From Theocolax elegans (taxonomy: Eukaryota > Arthropoda > Insecta > Hymenoptera > Cerocephalidae), in contig CM047430.1 of the NCBI GenBank assembly GCA_026168455.1, positions 70,719,044 to 70,783,043 of the forward strand: DNA of 64,000 nt, written 5' to 3'. The notes under the pieces were generated by a model that searched no databases, had not been told where the DNA came from, and saw only the letters and a list, made by a program, of their open reading frames with translations. A program made the position numbers and the translations under genes. Positions 30,468-43,700 of the stretch are shown in pieces (within the stretch, counting starts at the first letter, position 1; every line of letters begins with the position of its first letter).

Positions 30468-32547
30468 TATAAATTATATTGTCATAATAGTTTTCAAATT
30501 ATATAAATTATCAATATTATTATAATTTTATGAAGTTAAGAGAAAGTGTATTAAAGGAAGGGGGGGGGGGCTTAAAAAAATTGACTTTATGATCGAACTT
30601 TATTGAATTGCATTTGAGATAGGACTTTATAAAATTGACTTCCGAGATAGGACTTTATAATACTGACTAAATTTTTTTTTGAGATAGGACTTTATAGAAT
30701 TTTCTTTTCAGTTAAGTATCAAAATAGCATAAAATAAGATGTCGAAGGTAATAAAAATCATGTTTCAAAGCGCTTACAATTTTTGGATTTTTTCTATTAT
30801 ACGTAAAGATTAAATTGATCACTCTGTGAAATGTTAATTAGATTAATTACTTTGAAAGTTACATCGTATAATTTTATAAGCAAGAGTATTATATACCAAT
30901 CAAATTATAGTCGTGATAAAAATTAAAAACATTTAACAATCACTTTAGGTATAAAAAATTGATAAAAAATATAAACCAAATCTAGTTAGTATAATTCTTA
31001 CTAATTAACGAATTAGTTATTCTCCTTTTTCGAACATCTCTTAGATTAATTAAGCAGTTAATACGCAGGAAAACAGTCATTAAATTTTAAACAAATACGT
31101 GAACAGCTTACAAGTTTAAAAGTAGATAGAATCGAACATAAGACTTGTGTACACCAAATACAATTTAAAACTTTTTTAGTTTTTCGGAAGATCGTCATTA
31201 ATCCGCAAAAATTGATATATTATTTTATTAATTTTAAAGCATTTTTTCTTTCACATTTTTCTTCGACATTTTATTAAAATTGAAACAAATGAATTATGAA
31301 GAATTTTCGTAAAAATAAGTAATATAAGTAAAACTTAAATATTTTTTATTAAATATTATATGCAAAGAAATATATAATTAAAAGCACTGCATAAGTACTA
31401 TTTCTGATGGAATTATTTATTTATTCGTCTAGTTATGAATTATTGTAAAAGTAAAAAATAAAAAAGTATGAAAAATTATTGTTTAGCTATATATTTTTCT
31501 TAACTAAACTTAAAATAATAAAATGTTAGGTAATGGAATAAACTAATAAACTATAAAATTGCACGACAGGTCCTCCAAAAATCATCATCGAACCATTCGA
31601 GTCACTCGAGCGGAAAATCAAGCAGTAGCAGCCGAGTCTCTTCATCACCGTTAAAGACATCGAGTTTCTCAGCAAACTCATCACCCCTAAAAGTAATACA
31701 ACAAGGAGCTTTGACTCCCCTTCAAGAAGGCCAAAATTCAATAACACTGCAAGTATCAACGAACCTGAGTCCGTCCCAAGAACAAAGTGTCCAAAGTAGC
31801 TTGACATTGGCATCGAACGCGTCGAGTACGACAACGATATCCGGGTCACCGGGTACCAAGATTTACGTCCACCAGAACAACTCGCCGATGCGCTCGGTCA
31901 TAACGTTCGAGAACAAAACCGAAGAGAAACAACAAGATAAAGAGACTGAGAAGAACCAAGAGAAATCGGGTAAACCCGAGCGGCCGTCATCGCTTTACAC
32001 GAACGGCAAACAGTCCGAATCCGACAAGGAGAACAAACCGAAACTCGAAGAGGAAGCGTCGATCAAATCGTCGAACAAATTAACGAACAATCGATTAAAT
32101 AATAGCCAAGTCCACTTGATCGATGGCTCGAGCAAAGAAACGAACGACGCTATGAACAATTCGCGCAAGCTCAGCTTGTCTCTTTCGAAGGACACGTTAA
32201 GCTATCGAAATCTGTTGCGGCCAGGATCGAAAAACAACGTGTCGTCGAATCCACCGTCACCTACCAAATCGTACGATGGGTTCGGCGGCTCGTACAACAA
32301 CGTTTACATCGAAAATTTAGAAAGCACGAAGCAGCAAGGTTCCGAGCCCAATCTCGAAAAAACCGACCTCTATTCTTATCCTAGTCTGAGCGATATGCAA
32401 GTGCAATTCACGAGTCTGGCTGCACAAAAGATTCTCAAAGGTTGCCCGTTAAACAGTGTCGACACGTTACTCGAGGTCAACATGGCTGCTGCGGACAAAC
32501 CCAACAATTGCGACGTCACCGTCCACACTGATTTTGGCCTAGTGTAA
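23158..32547 (+). CDS. ko: Storkhead-box winged-helix protein (knockout/STOX), 5' end missing
   Basis: Five exons join in phase: 23158-23613, 27551-27757, 28810-28979, 29104-29559 and 31570-32547 (stop). The first exon encodes the storkhead winged helix (from about APVAQGQF through ERKIYHTAQGYFVVTP). It begins with two bases of a split codon, so at least one upstream exon is missing. Exon 3 carries KKIGLLSRLFRRS followed by FSAQYPPTEW, matching a conserved block of vertebrate STOX. The following roughly 480 residues are Ser-, Asn- and Lys-rich and look disordered. The protein ends in a block containing SVDTLLEVNMAAAD and HTDFGLV. The family consists of nuclear or cytosolic DNA-binding regulators; Drosophila knockout acts in motor-axon development. 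The family call rests on several independent conserved blocks. Two transposons lie in introns. Exact function in this species is not shown. Confidence 0.87.
24592..24620. repeat. (CAG)n trinucleotide repeat in storkhead intron
   Basis: Around nine CAG/GCA units. The alanine-rich plus-strand frame (24559-24768) and leucine-rich minus-strand frame across it look like repeat products with no flanking splice logic. Confidence 0.85.
25044..26039. mobile_element. Foldback element, 996 bp, in storkhead intron
   Basis: A nearly perfect inverted repeat. The left arm starts GGGGTATTCCACGTGAAGTG at 25044 and its reverse complement ends at 26039. Arms are about 475 bp each (roughly 25044-25518 and 25567-26039) around a loop of about 45 bp. 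Only scattered substitutions separate the arms (for example GATCAAAATT against AATAAAAATT near the tips), so it is probably young. It holds no open frame of note and sits in a (TA)n tract, so any target duplication is ambiguous. In the storkhead pre-mRNA it would form a very long hairpin. Confidence 0.9.
29691..30696. mobile_element. Element with triplicated inverted ends in storkhead intron
   Basis: The left end has three tandem units of ATAAAGTCCTATCT (29691-29766, the third with one inserted G). The right end has three units of GAGATAGGACTTTAT in inverted orientation (30615-30696). Units are spaced about 27-35 bp apart. The roughly 850-bp interior is AT-rich, has no coding capacity, includes a run of ten Gs near 30560 and contains a nested hairpin. 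This is a non-autonomous DNA-transposon architecture with subterminal repeats; the family is unknown to me. Confidence 0.75.
29998..30125. repeat. Nested imperfect hairpin, about 128 bp
   Basis: Starts GTGGAAA and ends TTTCCAC. The interior pairs AAACGTTTTTT with AAAAAACGTTT and TTGGCCAT with ATGGCCA. It lies inside the larger element and may be a second small MITE inserted in it. Confidence 0.6.
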
Positions 32548-34643
32548 AATCTAATATGTATAATACATAATACCCTTCTTTTTTTTAATAATATTCGGTT
32601 ACGAACGGCGCCAGTTCTCTTTTTTTTTTATTATTTTTTTTTCTTTTTCTAGACACGCATTGCCATTCACTGCCTTTCAATTTTTATCGTAGAAGAGTAT
32701 GACTCTATTATACGTCGATATGTGAAATTGTACTGTTTCTCACTTTTAATATTGTTTTCTTTTAATTTTACGAATTTACGTATCGACGTTTAACCTAAGC
32801 TGACGTTAATAGTTTCTGATTGTGTAATTTTTGTTGTTGTTTCAATGCGTCAGTAAGAGAGTACGGATTTTCTTAAAATAATTATAAATTAGAGCAGTTT
32901 GTAGCGATAGTTACATTTTTATAAATAGACAGATTTTTATTTCTCCAAAATAATAACTGTCACTTTAGCTTAATTAATAAGTAATATTCCAACTATAACT
33001 AATTATAATTATTTTTTCATTGTTATTGTTAATTTTTAAAATCATTTAATCATAAGAAAATAATTTTTCATCGAGCATCTGCAATTTTTGTCTTATACGT
33101 GCATTAATTGAAAAATTACATTTATTTCATTACTAATATAAATTATTGAATCTTGATTTTAAATAATTTCTTTTTAAGTGTAAATAAAAAGTTGTGATGT
33201 GGTCACACTTTTTTTTAAAATTAATTGGATGTCAAATAACTTTAAATTAAAACATGTATAGTAGTAATAATCAGAAACTGTTACGTCACTGATATTCTTT
33301 CTATTCGAATTTATAACGTGGTCCAATTCTTAATAAAAAAAATGTTTAAGAAACTATATTATTTAATGTATTTATATATCGATTCGAATAAATTTTGGTG
33401 TGCTTAATAAATAAAAAGCTCAAATAGACTGCCCTGTAACCAAAAATAAAATCAAGACTCTCGAGAGTTATTATTCTCAAAAAGAATGTTTATAAGTTAT
33501 CAATTAAAAAAAAAGAAAAAAAGAACCTATCTAAAATATAGATTCGGACCACTTAAAGTAGATACTCACGAGCTTATCGTCGTTAATATAATGTGAATGA
33601 TGATTACAGTAAATTATTAAATAGAAATGAATAATTTTTTCTTTATTTGATCAAACGCGTTCCAAAACTCTTTAAGTCCATCAAATGATAGAAATATACA
33701 AAGTAGAAATTCCGGGATAAAACCTGGCGATATTTTTTACAAAAAAAAATACCGAATTTTGATCTATTTTGTCAGTGTGACTCACCTTTTTTAGAAAATA
33801 TTAATAAATATAGTATTCAAGCAATTTATCGAATTCCTCGTAGAGAAAAATAAGAGAACGAACAATGGCCTTAAAGCGTTTAAGAATAAAAAAAGGTGTC
33901 TTTGATCATTAGTAATTTCTCACTTGCTTGAGAATTAATAATAATAATATATATATATATATATATACATATATGTATTTCGTTGACAAACTATAAGGTA
34001 GAGAAAAAATGTTTAATGTAACTTTGTAAAATTCTGCACCAACATCAGCAGTTTTGCGTCGCTTTACTCCGTGAAAGCGAATTGCCAAAGCGATTATTAT
34101 TTTTTGTAATTGTTTTCGTTCACTATAGGAGATTTCTTGTATTCACACAAAAACGACGTGTATACGAAGTTCGTTAATATCAAGCAAGTTTATATCGGGT
34201 GTAACTAAGAAATATCGTACCGTCTCTATACGAAGGAACTATAATAAAAGAATATTAAAGACCATCATTTACGAGCGCGATCGTTTAATTTGTAGCGCAG
34301 GTGGGTACCCGTATTTTCGTACCACTAGTGCAATTTATTGTTTTTTTTTTTCTTTCACGTGTATGTATTTTCCAAGTGCCAAAACCTTAGAACTGTAATC
34401 GATCGCCTTACGCGTTTCGCACAACGAGTTCGTGGAAAACGCCAATTATTACAGGATGACCGTCGATGATGAAATATTAAATATAACAATTTAGTCGTAG
34501 ATTCAAGGTAAACAAAGAAAAAGAAAATTAAAAAAAATAATAAATAATAAAACAATTTAAGTAATAATGAGAGCGCATTAGTTAACTATAAGGGAAGGAC
34601 TGGACATTGATTCATTTTTAAGAAATAGAAAGGATTTAAACAG

Positions 34644-34680
<37 letters not shown>

Positions 34681-35804
34681 TTACGATAAAGATGAACTTT
34701 TGTACAATTATTATAGATTTATAACTATATACATGTACAACCTCGCTGTTTATTTTATATAAAACCGAGTAAACTGTTTAAGATAAAAAATTTTTTTAGG
34801 AAAAAATAAACGAGAGATTGGTAACAGAGAGAACGAGCATAAGCGAGAAAGAGAGCGAGAGAGAAAGTTATGCGAGATAACATTGTTACGATTGAATTTT
34901 TATAGAAAGCACCGAAACGATTTTTGTAGTAAATTTTTAAATCTAAAGTGTTTGAGGGACGTAATATCTTTTGTTAAAAATACGTGACTCACAAAGTAAA
35001 AAAAAAAAGAATAAAAAGAAATATATACGAGCCTAGTCCTACCTTAAGAGCGCAAGATCGTGAGCTTTGTACATTTATAATATGCAGCAGCGATTAACCA
35101 ATAATAGTGTTTTGCGTCCGTTAATGGACGTAAGCTGTAGACGCACAGCAATCATTTTTTTCATCAAAACTAACTTGTAGAATATATATAAAGAAAATGA
35201 AAAACAAACAAACAAACAGTTGTACGATGTTATTGTCTTACGGATGTAACGTGGAACAAAGAAACCGCAATAATAAAAGACATAAAAAATTATATCATAA
35301 CTGTTATTATTATCTCCTCTTAATTTAACTTTAAACGCCACATGAGATTTAGATTAACTTATTATTCATCATGAAATGCAAAAATATTTTGCCATTACAA
35401 AATATTACAATACAGTAGGTAGTTTTTATTATCTAGAAATAAATTAATTTCTATCTACTCCTATCAATAGCAATTGTGTGTTTTCTTTTTTTTCCTGTTT
35501 TCGTTTTTTTTAACATACATGTTATTTTTAATGGAAGTTTAGTTCTTGGAGCAGGATAGAGATTAAAATGCTTTTAACCCTCTAACGTTTTAAACGTACC
35601 TTTTTTTCTTTTTCTAATTAATGCATTGTAAGAATTTACAATTATTTCAATTTTAAATACATTGATTTATAAACAATTAGCGTGAAAAAGCAAGCTTAGA
35701 AAGTGAATTTAAAATTAACTGTGATAAATATTCTACAATTACAGATAATAGTGTATATATAAATAAGAATACTTCTTCTTAATTCTTTGTGTGTTAGAGG
35801 GTAA
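32548..35804. other. 3' untranslated and intergenic DNA between convergent genes
   Basis: AT-rich DNA between the storkhead stop codon and the APT1 stop codon on the opposite strand. Candidate poly(A) signals for the plus strand (AATAAA) occur near 33181 and 33408. A (TAA)n array lies at 34644-34676 and a GA-rich tract around 34800-34870. I see no exon here; transcript ends cannot be fixed from sequence. Confidence 0.55.
34644..34676. repeat. (TAA)n trinucleotide repeat
   Basis: About eleven TAA/ATA units in noncoding DNA. Confidence 0.9.
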
Positions 35805-38476
35805 TCAAAGAGTTATTGTACTGGTACTTCTACTTCCTCGATCGATGAAATATTCATCTAACTTGCTCGACTTGATTGTTTGCTGAAATGTAAGTTGAGT
35901 AATTCTGGAATCATTTTGCTCAGTATTTTGAACTCGAGTAATTGTGGCGGTAATTAAGTTATTACTTTAATTTAAACTTTTCTATTATGGTTTTAGTAAC
36001 TTTTCAATGAATTCCTTTATATCGTGTAATTGCTGCAACAAACGTTTAAATTATTAATTTGATGCTCAAATTAGAAGAAATAATAAAGAAAAACTAATCT
36101 TACGTCATCGCATGATGTATGCGTAACACCATGATACGTTTTAAACTCTGTTTGAGTCATAAATTGTTTAAGTAAAGTTGCAGTTGCTTGACCCCATTTG
36201 TAATGAACAAGTGGATCGTAATCTCCGTGACATTGAAGCACAGGTGTATTCTTATTACCTATTGCAGCCTGAAAATATATGTATATTTGTAAAAGATTTT
36301 TTAATTTTTATCATTTTATATGTATGATTAAAAACAATTTTGAAATATTTACCCCTGGAAACATTTGTCGTAATGGAAGCCAACTTGATATAGCTATGAC
36401 ACCTGCTAAAGGCTGAGGAAACGTCAGAGCACTGTATAAAGCTAATGCTCCACCCAAACTGAAACCACCGATAATAATCCTTTCTGTTGGTATACCACCC
36501 GCTACTTCTTCTGCAATCATGGAATGTACACTTTCAGCTGCTTTCTTTATACCTTCTTCATCTTCTGGTCCACTGGCATCTAAAGATCGCAGATCATACC
36601 TATGTTTGTTTAAAAATAATGTCAATATATTAATTACATAATGAATAATTGCAAAATTTTCAATCAAATGCTTACCAAGATGGCATTTTGAATCCTTGAT
36701 TTAAAGAAACAGGAATTGTTGGTCTAAAATCATATTTTATAAATAAATATAATGTATAAAAAGTTAGTTTATATTTTTGCAAAAGAATACATACGCAGTT
36801 GGACATATTACTTTGACGTGTGATGGCCGCAAAGTAGCTAATGAACTGGCCCATCCATGTCTAGCAAATGTAAAAATAATGTTTGTCAATGCCAAATAGG
36901 TACATACTAATGTTTAAGTAAAATATTATAACTTACCCTGTATCACCCAGCCCATGGAAAAAGATCAGCTGAAAGAAGGTAAACTGGTATTAATTCTCTA
37001 GATCTATAAGCTATGTATAGTATGATCATAGTATAAAGACCTGATTCATTTACATGAAGAAAGTAAATTTTTAATAATGCAAATACCATTGATTACTTGA
37101 ACATGTATATATTTCTAATAGGAATTAATGTAATGCTTAAACCATTTATTAAAAATACATGTACATTTCAATGCTATTAATAAGTTCACAAAACAGTTTA
37201 TATATATCATGTTAATAAAGCAACACTAGAATTAAAAATTTTCCAATCATATAATGTGATCAAATTATTCTAGTTATTGAATTACAAATTTTGTTTGAAT
37301 AACGTCAATGAATCTAATGTAATCAAAAAAACAAACTCTTCAATTTTGCTTTAAAATAGCAATGTAAATTAGTAAAAATTCCTAAAATACATTTTTTAAA
37401 ATAAAATAATAAGTTAACTGCACTTCTATTCTAAGCCATTCATATGAATAAATTTTTTTCCAAATGATACTTTAATGCAATGTACGATTCAAGGTAAAGT
37501 ATTATTAATGCTCTTAATTGCATTGTACCGTTATACCAAACTTAGAGCCTATTGATTTCTTAAAATAAATAATATTACAATTTAAACACATTTAGTATTT
37601 TAAATTTCATTATGAATTTTAAATGATTACCTCAGTTCTAAAATATATTATTTACTTTTTTCTTTATCTATTAAAGAAATTTTAAATATGATATAAATGT
37701 TTTAGTATTCTTTATACTCAGGTAACAATTAAACTCAAATTAAAATTAATTAAACAATTTATACAATGCAAATTTAAAAATTATAAGTAAAGTACAAATA
37801 ATGTATTAAAATATGCTTAAATTAATAATTGACAAATGAGTAATTTAAATAATTAAAGCTTTATTATAAAAATAACTAAATGTTGAAACAATATTTTCAC
37901 TTTTATACTGTGTATAAATAGACTACATTTATCAAACAATTAAAGTAGTAACAACCTTGATTAAACAACGTAAATAAACTTTTAATATGTCTATAAAAAA
38001 AGAATCAAACAAAATTGTATTTATAAATAAAATATATAGAGTAAGAGTACATTGAATACAGATAAAAGTGACAAGAGGTGAGAAAACACATTGGTGATAG
38101 AGAGAAGAAAAAAGAAAAATGCAATTAACGATAATACAATAACTTTCCCTTATAAAATCCATTGTGGTAGAGGTATCGGTTACCCAGTATTGAAACAATA
38201 TTTATAAATAGAACAAAAAAAAAGGTGTAGGTGATATAAGGCAAGAGAGAGCTCTGGAGAACTCCTGCGAATGGTGAATTAATAAAAAAAGAAAAAGAAG
38301 AAATAAAAATAAAAGTGAAGTAGCCTCGTAACACGGAGTACATATCGACTTACATACCTTGCTCAAGTTAGCAAAGCTTATGTAAGAAATAATAAGTTTA
38401 AAACATTGTTTTATCAGTCAATAAAAATGTTCCAGAGTTTCGTCTATACGTAACCTAACCAAAAAAAAGCTCCGAT

Positions 38477-38552
<76 letters not shown>

Positions 38553-38695
38553 TGCAGTGTGCGGGTGTATGTATATATATAGATATAGATCCAGGCACAT
38601 ATAGATAGAAAGAGAGGTGTAGATGAGGAGTTAAAACGATTACTCACCGTAGCCGTGTGCCTCGCGGTCGCAGCGATCACCACCGGGCTCGCCAT
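35805..38695 (-). CDS. Apt1: Acyl-protein thioesterase 1-like (APT1/LYPLA), seven exons
   Basis: Exons on the minus strand: 38648-38695 (start), 36937-36968, 36795-36860, 36676-36723, 36353-36599, 36104-36268 and 35805-35882. They join in phase to 227 residues, close to the usual 230. Conserved blocks appear in family order: [40 protein letters not shown], the nucleophile elbow GGFSLGGA, the aspartate in CHGDYDPLV and the histidine in YHGVTHTSC, giving a complete alpha/beta-hydrolase Ser-Asp-His triad. APT enzymes remove palmitate from cytosolic faces of proteins such as Ras and G-alpha. The elbow has Leu where vertebrate enzymes have Gln. Intron 1 is about 1.7 kb. The last exon ([16 protein letters not shown]...) fits in phase but is less conserved, so its acceptor is the least certain part. 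Confidence 0.92.
38480..38549. repeat. (GA)n microsatellite next to APT1 exon 1
   Basis: About 70 bp of nearly pure GA on the plus strand in APT1 intron 1, ending about 100 bp from the donor of the first coding exon. On the transcribed strand it reads CT. GA tracts near insect promoters can bind GAGA-type factors, but nothing here shows this one does. Confidence 0.9.
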
Positions 38696-40716
38696 CGTTT
38701 TCCGCTTCTTGCGACGTGCTGCACAAAAGATCTCACGTATATCACCGCGCGTATTCACGGATCAACACAAATTTACCCCTGGGATAGAAAACGTCCGACT
38801 GCCTAGTGCCACCGCTTCGGTTACCCGCGCACAGAGAGGGAAACATATATACACGCATTTATATATACATATACATACATGCATACAGTGGGGGAGAGAG
38901 AAGGCATGCGCGAATATTCCGACGCAAAGAATATATATATGCATTTTACGCGTTATCTCGGAGAATGAATTGACCTTACGGATCATTTTATACATGTATA
39001 TATGTATTTTATCTTTCGATTCTTTTTATCTTCCCGGGTGCTCTCTTTATTTTTATACCGATGAAATTAGTTGTATACTTATGTTAGGACGAACCTTGTA
39101 AATTACCCATTGTGTCGACGAGTCACAGGCATTGTTCCATTTACGTGTGTACGAAGGATCGTTGTTCATTCGGCGATGACGATGATACACCTACTCCTCG
39201 ATGTTACCGATGAGGTAGCTCGACCTACACTGCTATACTGTAGATTTCGATTTTACCTTATTTCGGATGGTTCCACATAGACTTCATTAGGATATATTTT
39301 GCCGCCGTTAAATCCTGACATATCGTGTCGTCTGCTTGGTCACGTGATTTCCATTTCTTTTTTTTTTAACACCCACACAATTTTTACATTTTTATTTTCT
39401 TTGTACCGTACGAGTATACATTACCCAGAACAATTTTATTACTTAATCATCGTTCGCGTCTATTCATTTTGTCAATTGCTATTAACGATTCGTTTCTATT
39501 TTTGCAATTACTTTGAAGACATAATGTTACTATTACTCTTTTTATTTGTTTTTCTTTCTAGTTGTATTGCTTAAATATCGAGAATTTGATGTTTTTAGCG
39601 AAGAAGAAAATTAAACCAATCGATCAAAACTTTAAATAAATTTGTACATTATTATTTATTCATTTTTCATTAATATTTCAATATCATGTTTTTTTCGGAG
39701 TAAATCCAATATTCGCCGCTAACACTTCGGATCGATAAAAGGAAAATTATAATTTTATTAATAGAATTAACTGATTTACACATTTATTCGCATTTATTCT
39801 TCATTACAAACATTTTATTAAAATTACACAAAAAACAATTGTTTAAATTACTCGTGTTTATTCTAATTTTATGATAGTATGATCTTAAAAATTCAAGTAA
39901 TGAGTGATAAAATAAAGATAAAACAAGAAAAAATCATTAGAATGTAGAAAAAGCTTTTGTATTTTAAGTACTTAGCATTATTGCCTTATAGTATACAATG
40001 TCTCATTAACATTCTTATTACATTGAATATTGAATTTGCCTTTCATAATATGATAATAATACATTGTAAAATCTTCAATTAATCAATTTAACAAGCTAAG
40101 AGCATTGTATGATACGACCTAAATATTTATTTAAATTTTAAAGCTGTAAATGTATATAACTTTGAAATTCTTATTTAAGTCTATACAGAAGCTATGATAC
40201 AAACAAATTCAAAACTATATGATGCAAATTGACATTTGAATCAAAATTAACTAAAAATAACGTTATAAATATTAATCATTCTTTACTTTTCTAGACGAAT
40301 CGTACACTTATAAATATTTATAATTCCTATTTGTGAGTACTGTCTAAAGTTGTTGATGCACTATTTTCATTATTTCTTTTTAAGTTAGATTCGAAATTTT
40401 AAAATAAATTATTTACTACCTAATGATTAAGATATTCAACTATTTATTGTTAAATAAATTGTTAAATAAATAAAGTTATTTAACATTTTTTATATTATTT
40501 AATATGCAGCCATTAGGAATTTAAAGGTGCAAATCTACAAATATTATTAAGTAAAAATAAAAACAAGTAATAAACATTTATAAACTTATTTATTTACATA
40601 ATGTTTGAGGAATGTAGTACAGTGTTTGTTTTAAACTTTAGATAAAATACAACACGGTAGTATCAAACACACAAGCTCACACGATATTTATATATAGAAA
40701 GCAGTAAAATTATCGA
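38696..40716. other. Intergenic DNA between APT1 start and PICK1 stop
   Basis: Contains the presumed APT1 promoter and 5' untranslated region immediately right of 38695 (GC-richer, CpG-containing to about 38850). Toward 40716 it is AT-rich DNA that should hold the PICK1 3' untranslated region. Short open frames at 38655-39101 and 39299-39574 show no conserved sequence and are not called. Confidence 0.5.
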
Positions 40717-43700
40717 TTAATTCGTCTCAATTTTAATAAGTGGTTCATTGAGAGTTTCTAAAAATAATAAAGATTCGGAAGCATTTTTCGGCTCTTCGAG
40801 CAATTCTGATAAATTTCCAGTTTTGTCAATAGATTCTAAATTAAGTAACGGTACATTGGTATCTTTATCATCTAAAAGTGATAGTGGCGGACATTTCTTT
40901 TTAGCACCTTTGGATACGTGTTTATCTTTCGTATCTAACGATAACAATGGCTCGGTTTCGGATTTTTTTTTATCTTCGGCCGTTTTCGCATCGCTTAAAA
41001 TTAATAATTGTTCAAATTTTTCATTCATATTCGAAAATCCACTTAAATCTAATAAATCGGATAAGTCGCTTGGTCCTTTAGACGAAGTACTCGGACCAGC
41101 TCGTGTTTGTAATTTTGAGCTCATTGATGGATTATTAATAGAAGTTGCTTCTTCAGCTACATCAAAGTTTAATATTTTACTTGGATCGAAACCACAAGCT
41201 CCTTCCTCCTCTTCTTCATCTTCGTAAGGTGTAACAACTTGCCCAGGTTGTTTGTATTGAAATGCCGTTTCGGATAAATCAATTTCAACTGGAAAAAGCA
41301 TACATTCTGATACAAGTTTCGATACGTTTGTGAAATACTCTGCCAATCCATTTGCAAATTTTTGAAGTTGAGTTACAACGTTTTCTACGTGTTTATTATC
41401 AAGAAGTTCCAATTTCACCAAAACATCCGCTCTTAGTTTGGCAAATTTTGCACGAGCTATTTGCCTACACCTTAATATCAAACGATATTCATAATTTCCT
41501 GTTTCAATTCTGTACAATGGTTCTTGTATTGCAACGTAACTCTGTTCTTCATCGTCCATCTCTTTTACTTTTAAACAATATGACAAGTATTCAAATTTAG
41601 CATCTGCATATTTACTAATAGTCATGCGTGTATCCGGTATAGCTTTGTGTAGATAAGTTCCAAGATCGCTCAAAATTGGCCTGACACATTTCAACATATC
41701 AATACCTAATTTTTCCATCTGTCTGTGCTGTTCCCCACATTTTGTATAAGCCTCACTGGCTCGAGGTTGAGGTTCCTTAACACCCATTGTTGCAAAAGCA
41801 TCTCCAAATACTGTAGAAACAATTATAGTAATGTATAAAGATTTAAGTTATTAAATTAATGAAAGACCAAATGAAGCTACTATACCTTTATAGATTTGGA
41901 AGAGATCAAAATATGCATCTAGAACAGCTTCGGCATATGTTACAAGTCCCTTGTAAAAGTTTTCAGTCTTTTCAAGTGCTGCTAGTCTTTGAACCAAAGT
42001 ATCATTGCAAAGAATAGCTCTAGATAATCCTAAAGCATCAGCAGTGGCATTACCAATATTTTCTACCAATCTATGCTTGACCTTAATAAAAGATATATAG
42101 ATGTAATTCATATTTATTATTACCTGATCAATATTACATTCAAGTTGATATAAATTATATAGAAATATGGACACTTATTTTAAAAAATTTCTTTTATACC
42201 TTTTTTAATACTATGTCCAAAGAACGTCCTTGACGAATATCTGCATGTAATTTATTGTAGTTGATTCTAACTTTGGACTCGCAAGCTTGGATCATTTTTG
42301 CTACTTCCACTTTTGTTTTACCTTTCAAACATTCGCCATTTATTGCAACAAGCTCATCACCTGCTTCTAATGTACCATCTTGTGCTGCAGGAGTGTTGTC
42401 AAAAACTTGTACAATATAAAGGCATGGACAAAGTGGACCTCCTCCTCCAATGCTGATTCCTATGAGATTACTATTATCTTTCTCAATCACTACATTTCCA
42501 GAAGTGATTGTCATCCCCCTATACAAAAACAAAAGTATAATTAGTTATAATATAAATATTAATGAACAATTTTGTACACTGTACATTATGAAAATGCTTT
42601 ATTAGAATATATTAATTATAATTAGTAATAAATTAGTAAATTATAAATTTGAAAATGATTCGTTTGTATATGTTCTATAATATTAAAATAGATTAAGTAC
42701 ATACGGTTCACCATATCCACATTTTCCCCTTCATACCTTAACACATGCAAATAAAACTATAGACTGAGCGATAATTAATTAAAAAAAAATCAGATATTAT
42801 GTTATTGCAAGGAAATGATGATGGATGCACATCAAGAAGCAATGTTTGTTAATGTTAGTGTTTCAGCTAGGCACATGCAAAAATGAAACTTACATTTGAT
42901 CAATGTGCTGTTGCACTAAGCCAGTAGACTGATCTTGAGCGACCAGTTCTACATCTGGGCTATCAGTTCCAGAGCAGCCAATAATAGAAAATAATTCAAA
43001 AAAAGGCCAAAAAGAAGAATATTGTTTTTTAAGTCATAGTTAAACTTAAAAGTAACAATGCATACATGCGATCTTCCATCATATTCATTTGTTGCAATTC
43101 AACGTTTGCCAAAGGCACGGTGGTTTTACAATCAGAAATATCAATCAATTCTGCTTCTCGCGAAGAGCCCGTCAGACAAGTTGGATTGTTGAGCGGTGTT
43201 ATTTTGCTAGTCAAACTGTTCCACCGAGCCGTGGCGATTTGTGTGCATAGTGCAAAACAAAAAGGCACATATAAACTGAAAATCAACAATCAAAAAAACA
43301 TAAATCACTAAGTTCTACAAAAGTATAGAAACAAACATTTTGTCTTCTTCGAACAGGAAATCATCTTCGTACTCCATGTTTACTTCTTGTTTTCAGGTTC
43401 CGAGTTCTATGAAAAATAAAATATCAATTAAATATACCAAATAAACAAAAATGTAAACAATATTGTTATACTGTACACATACAAGTACAATCTGTCAGTA
43501 TAGTTATGATAGCTGTTACTTGTAACAGAGTTTGATATTTGCTACATTCACAAAATAAACAACAAGTAACATGGTTTTCTATAAATGTTTGTACAACAAA
43601 AATATTAAGAATCACGTATCCTGCTCCTAGGATATTCTACAAAGCTTATTAAATTGTATTTGTGACACGTCGATTATCTCATCTATCGTTTTTAATCACA

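Noticed and set aside
38655..39101. Plus-strand 148-codon frame over the APT1 promoter
   Set aside because: Overlaps APT1 exon 1 in antisense and runs into TA/CA repeats; no conserved segment.
43066..43311. Plus-strand 81-codon frame antisense to PICK1 exon B
   Set aside because: Opposite-strand shadow with no start context or splice partners.
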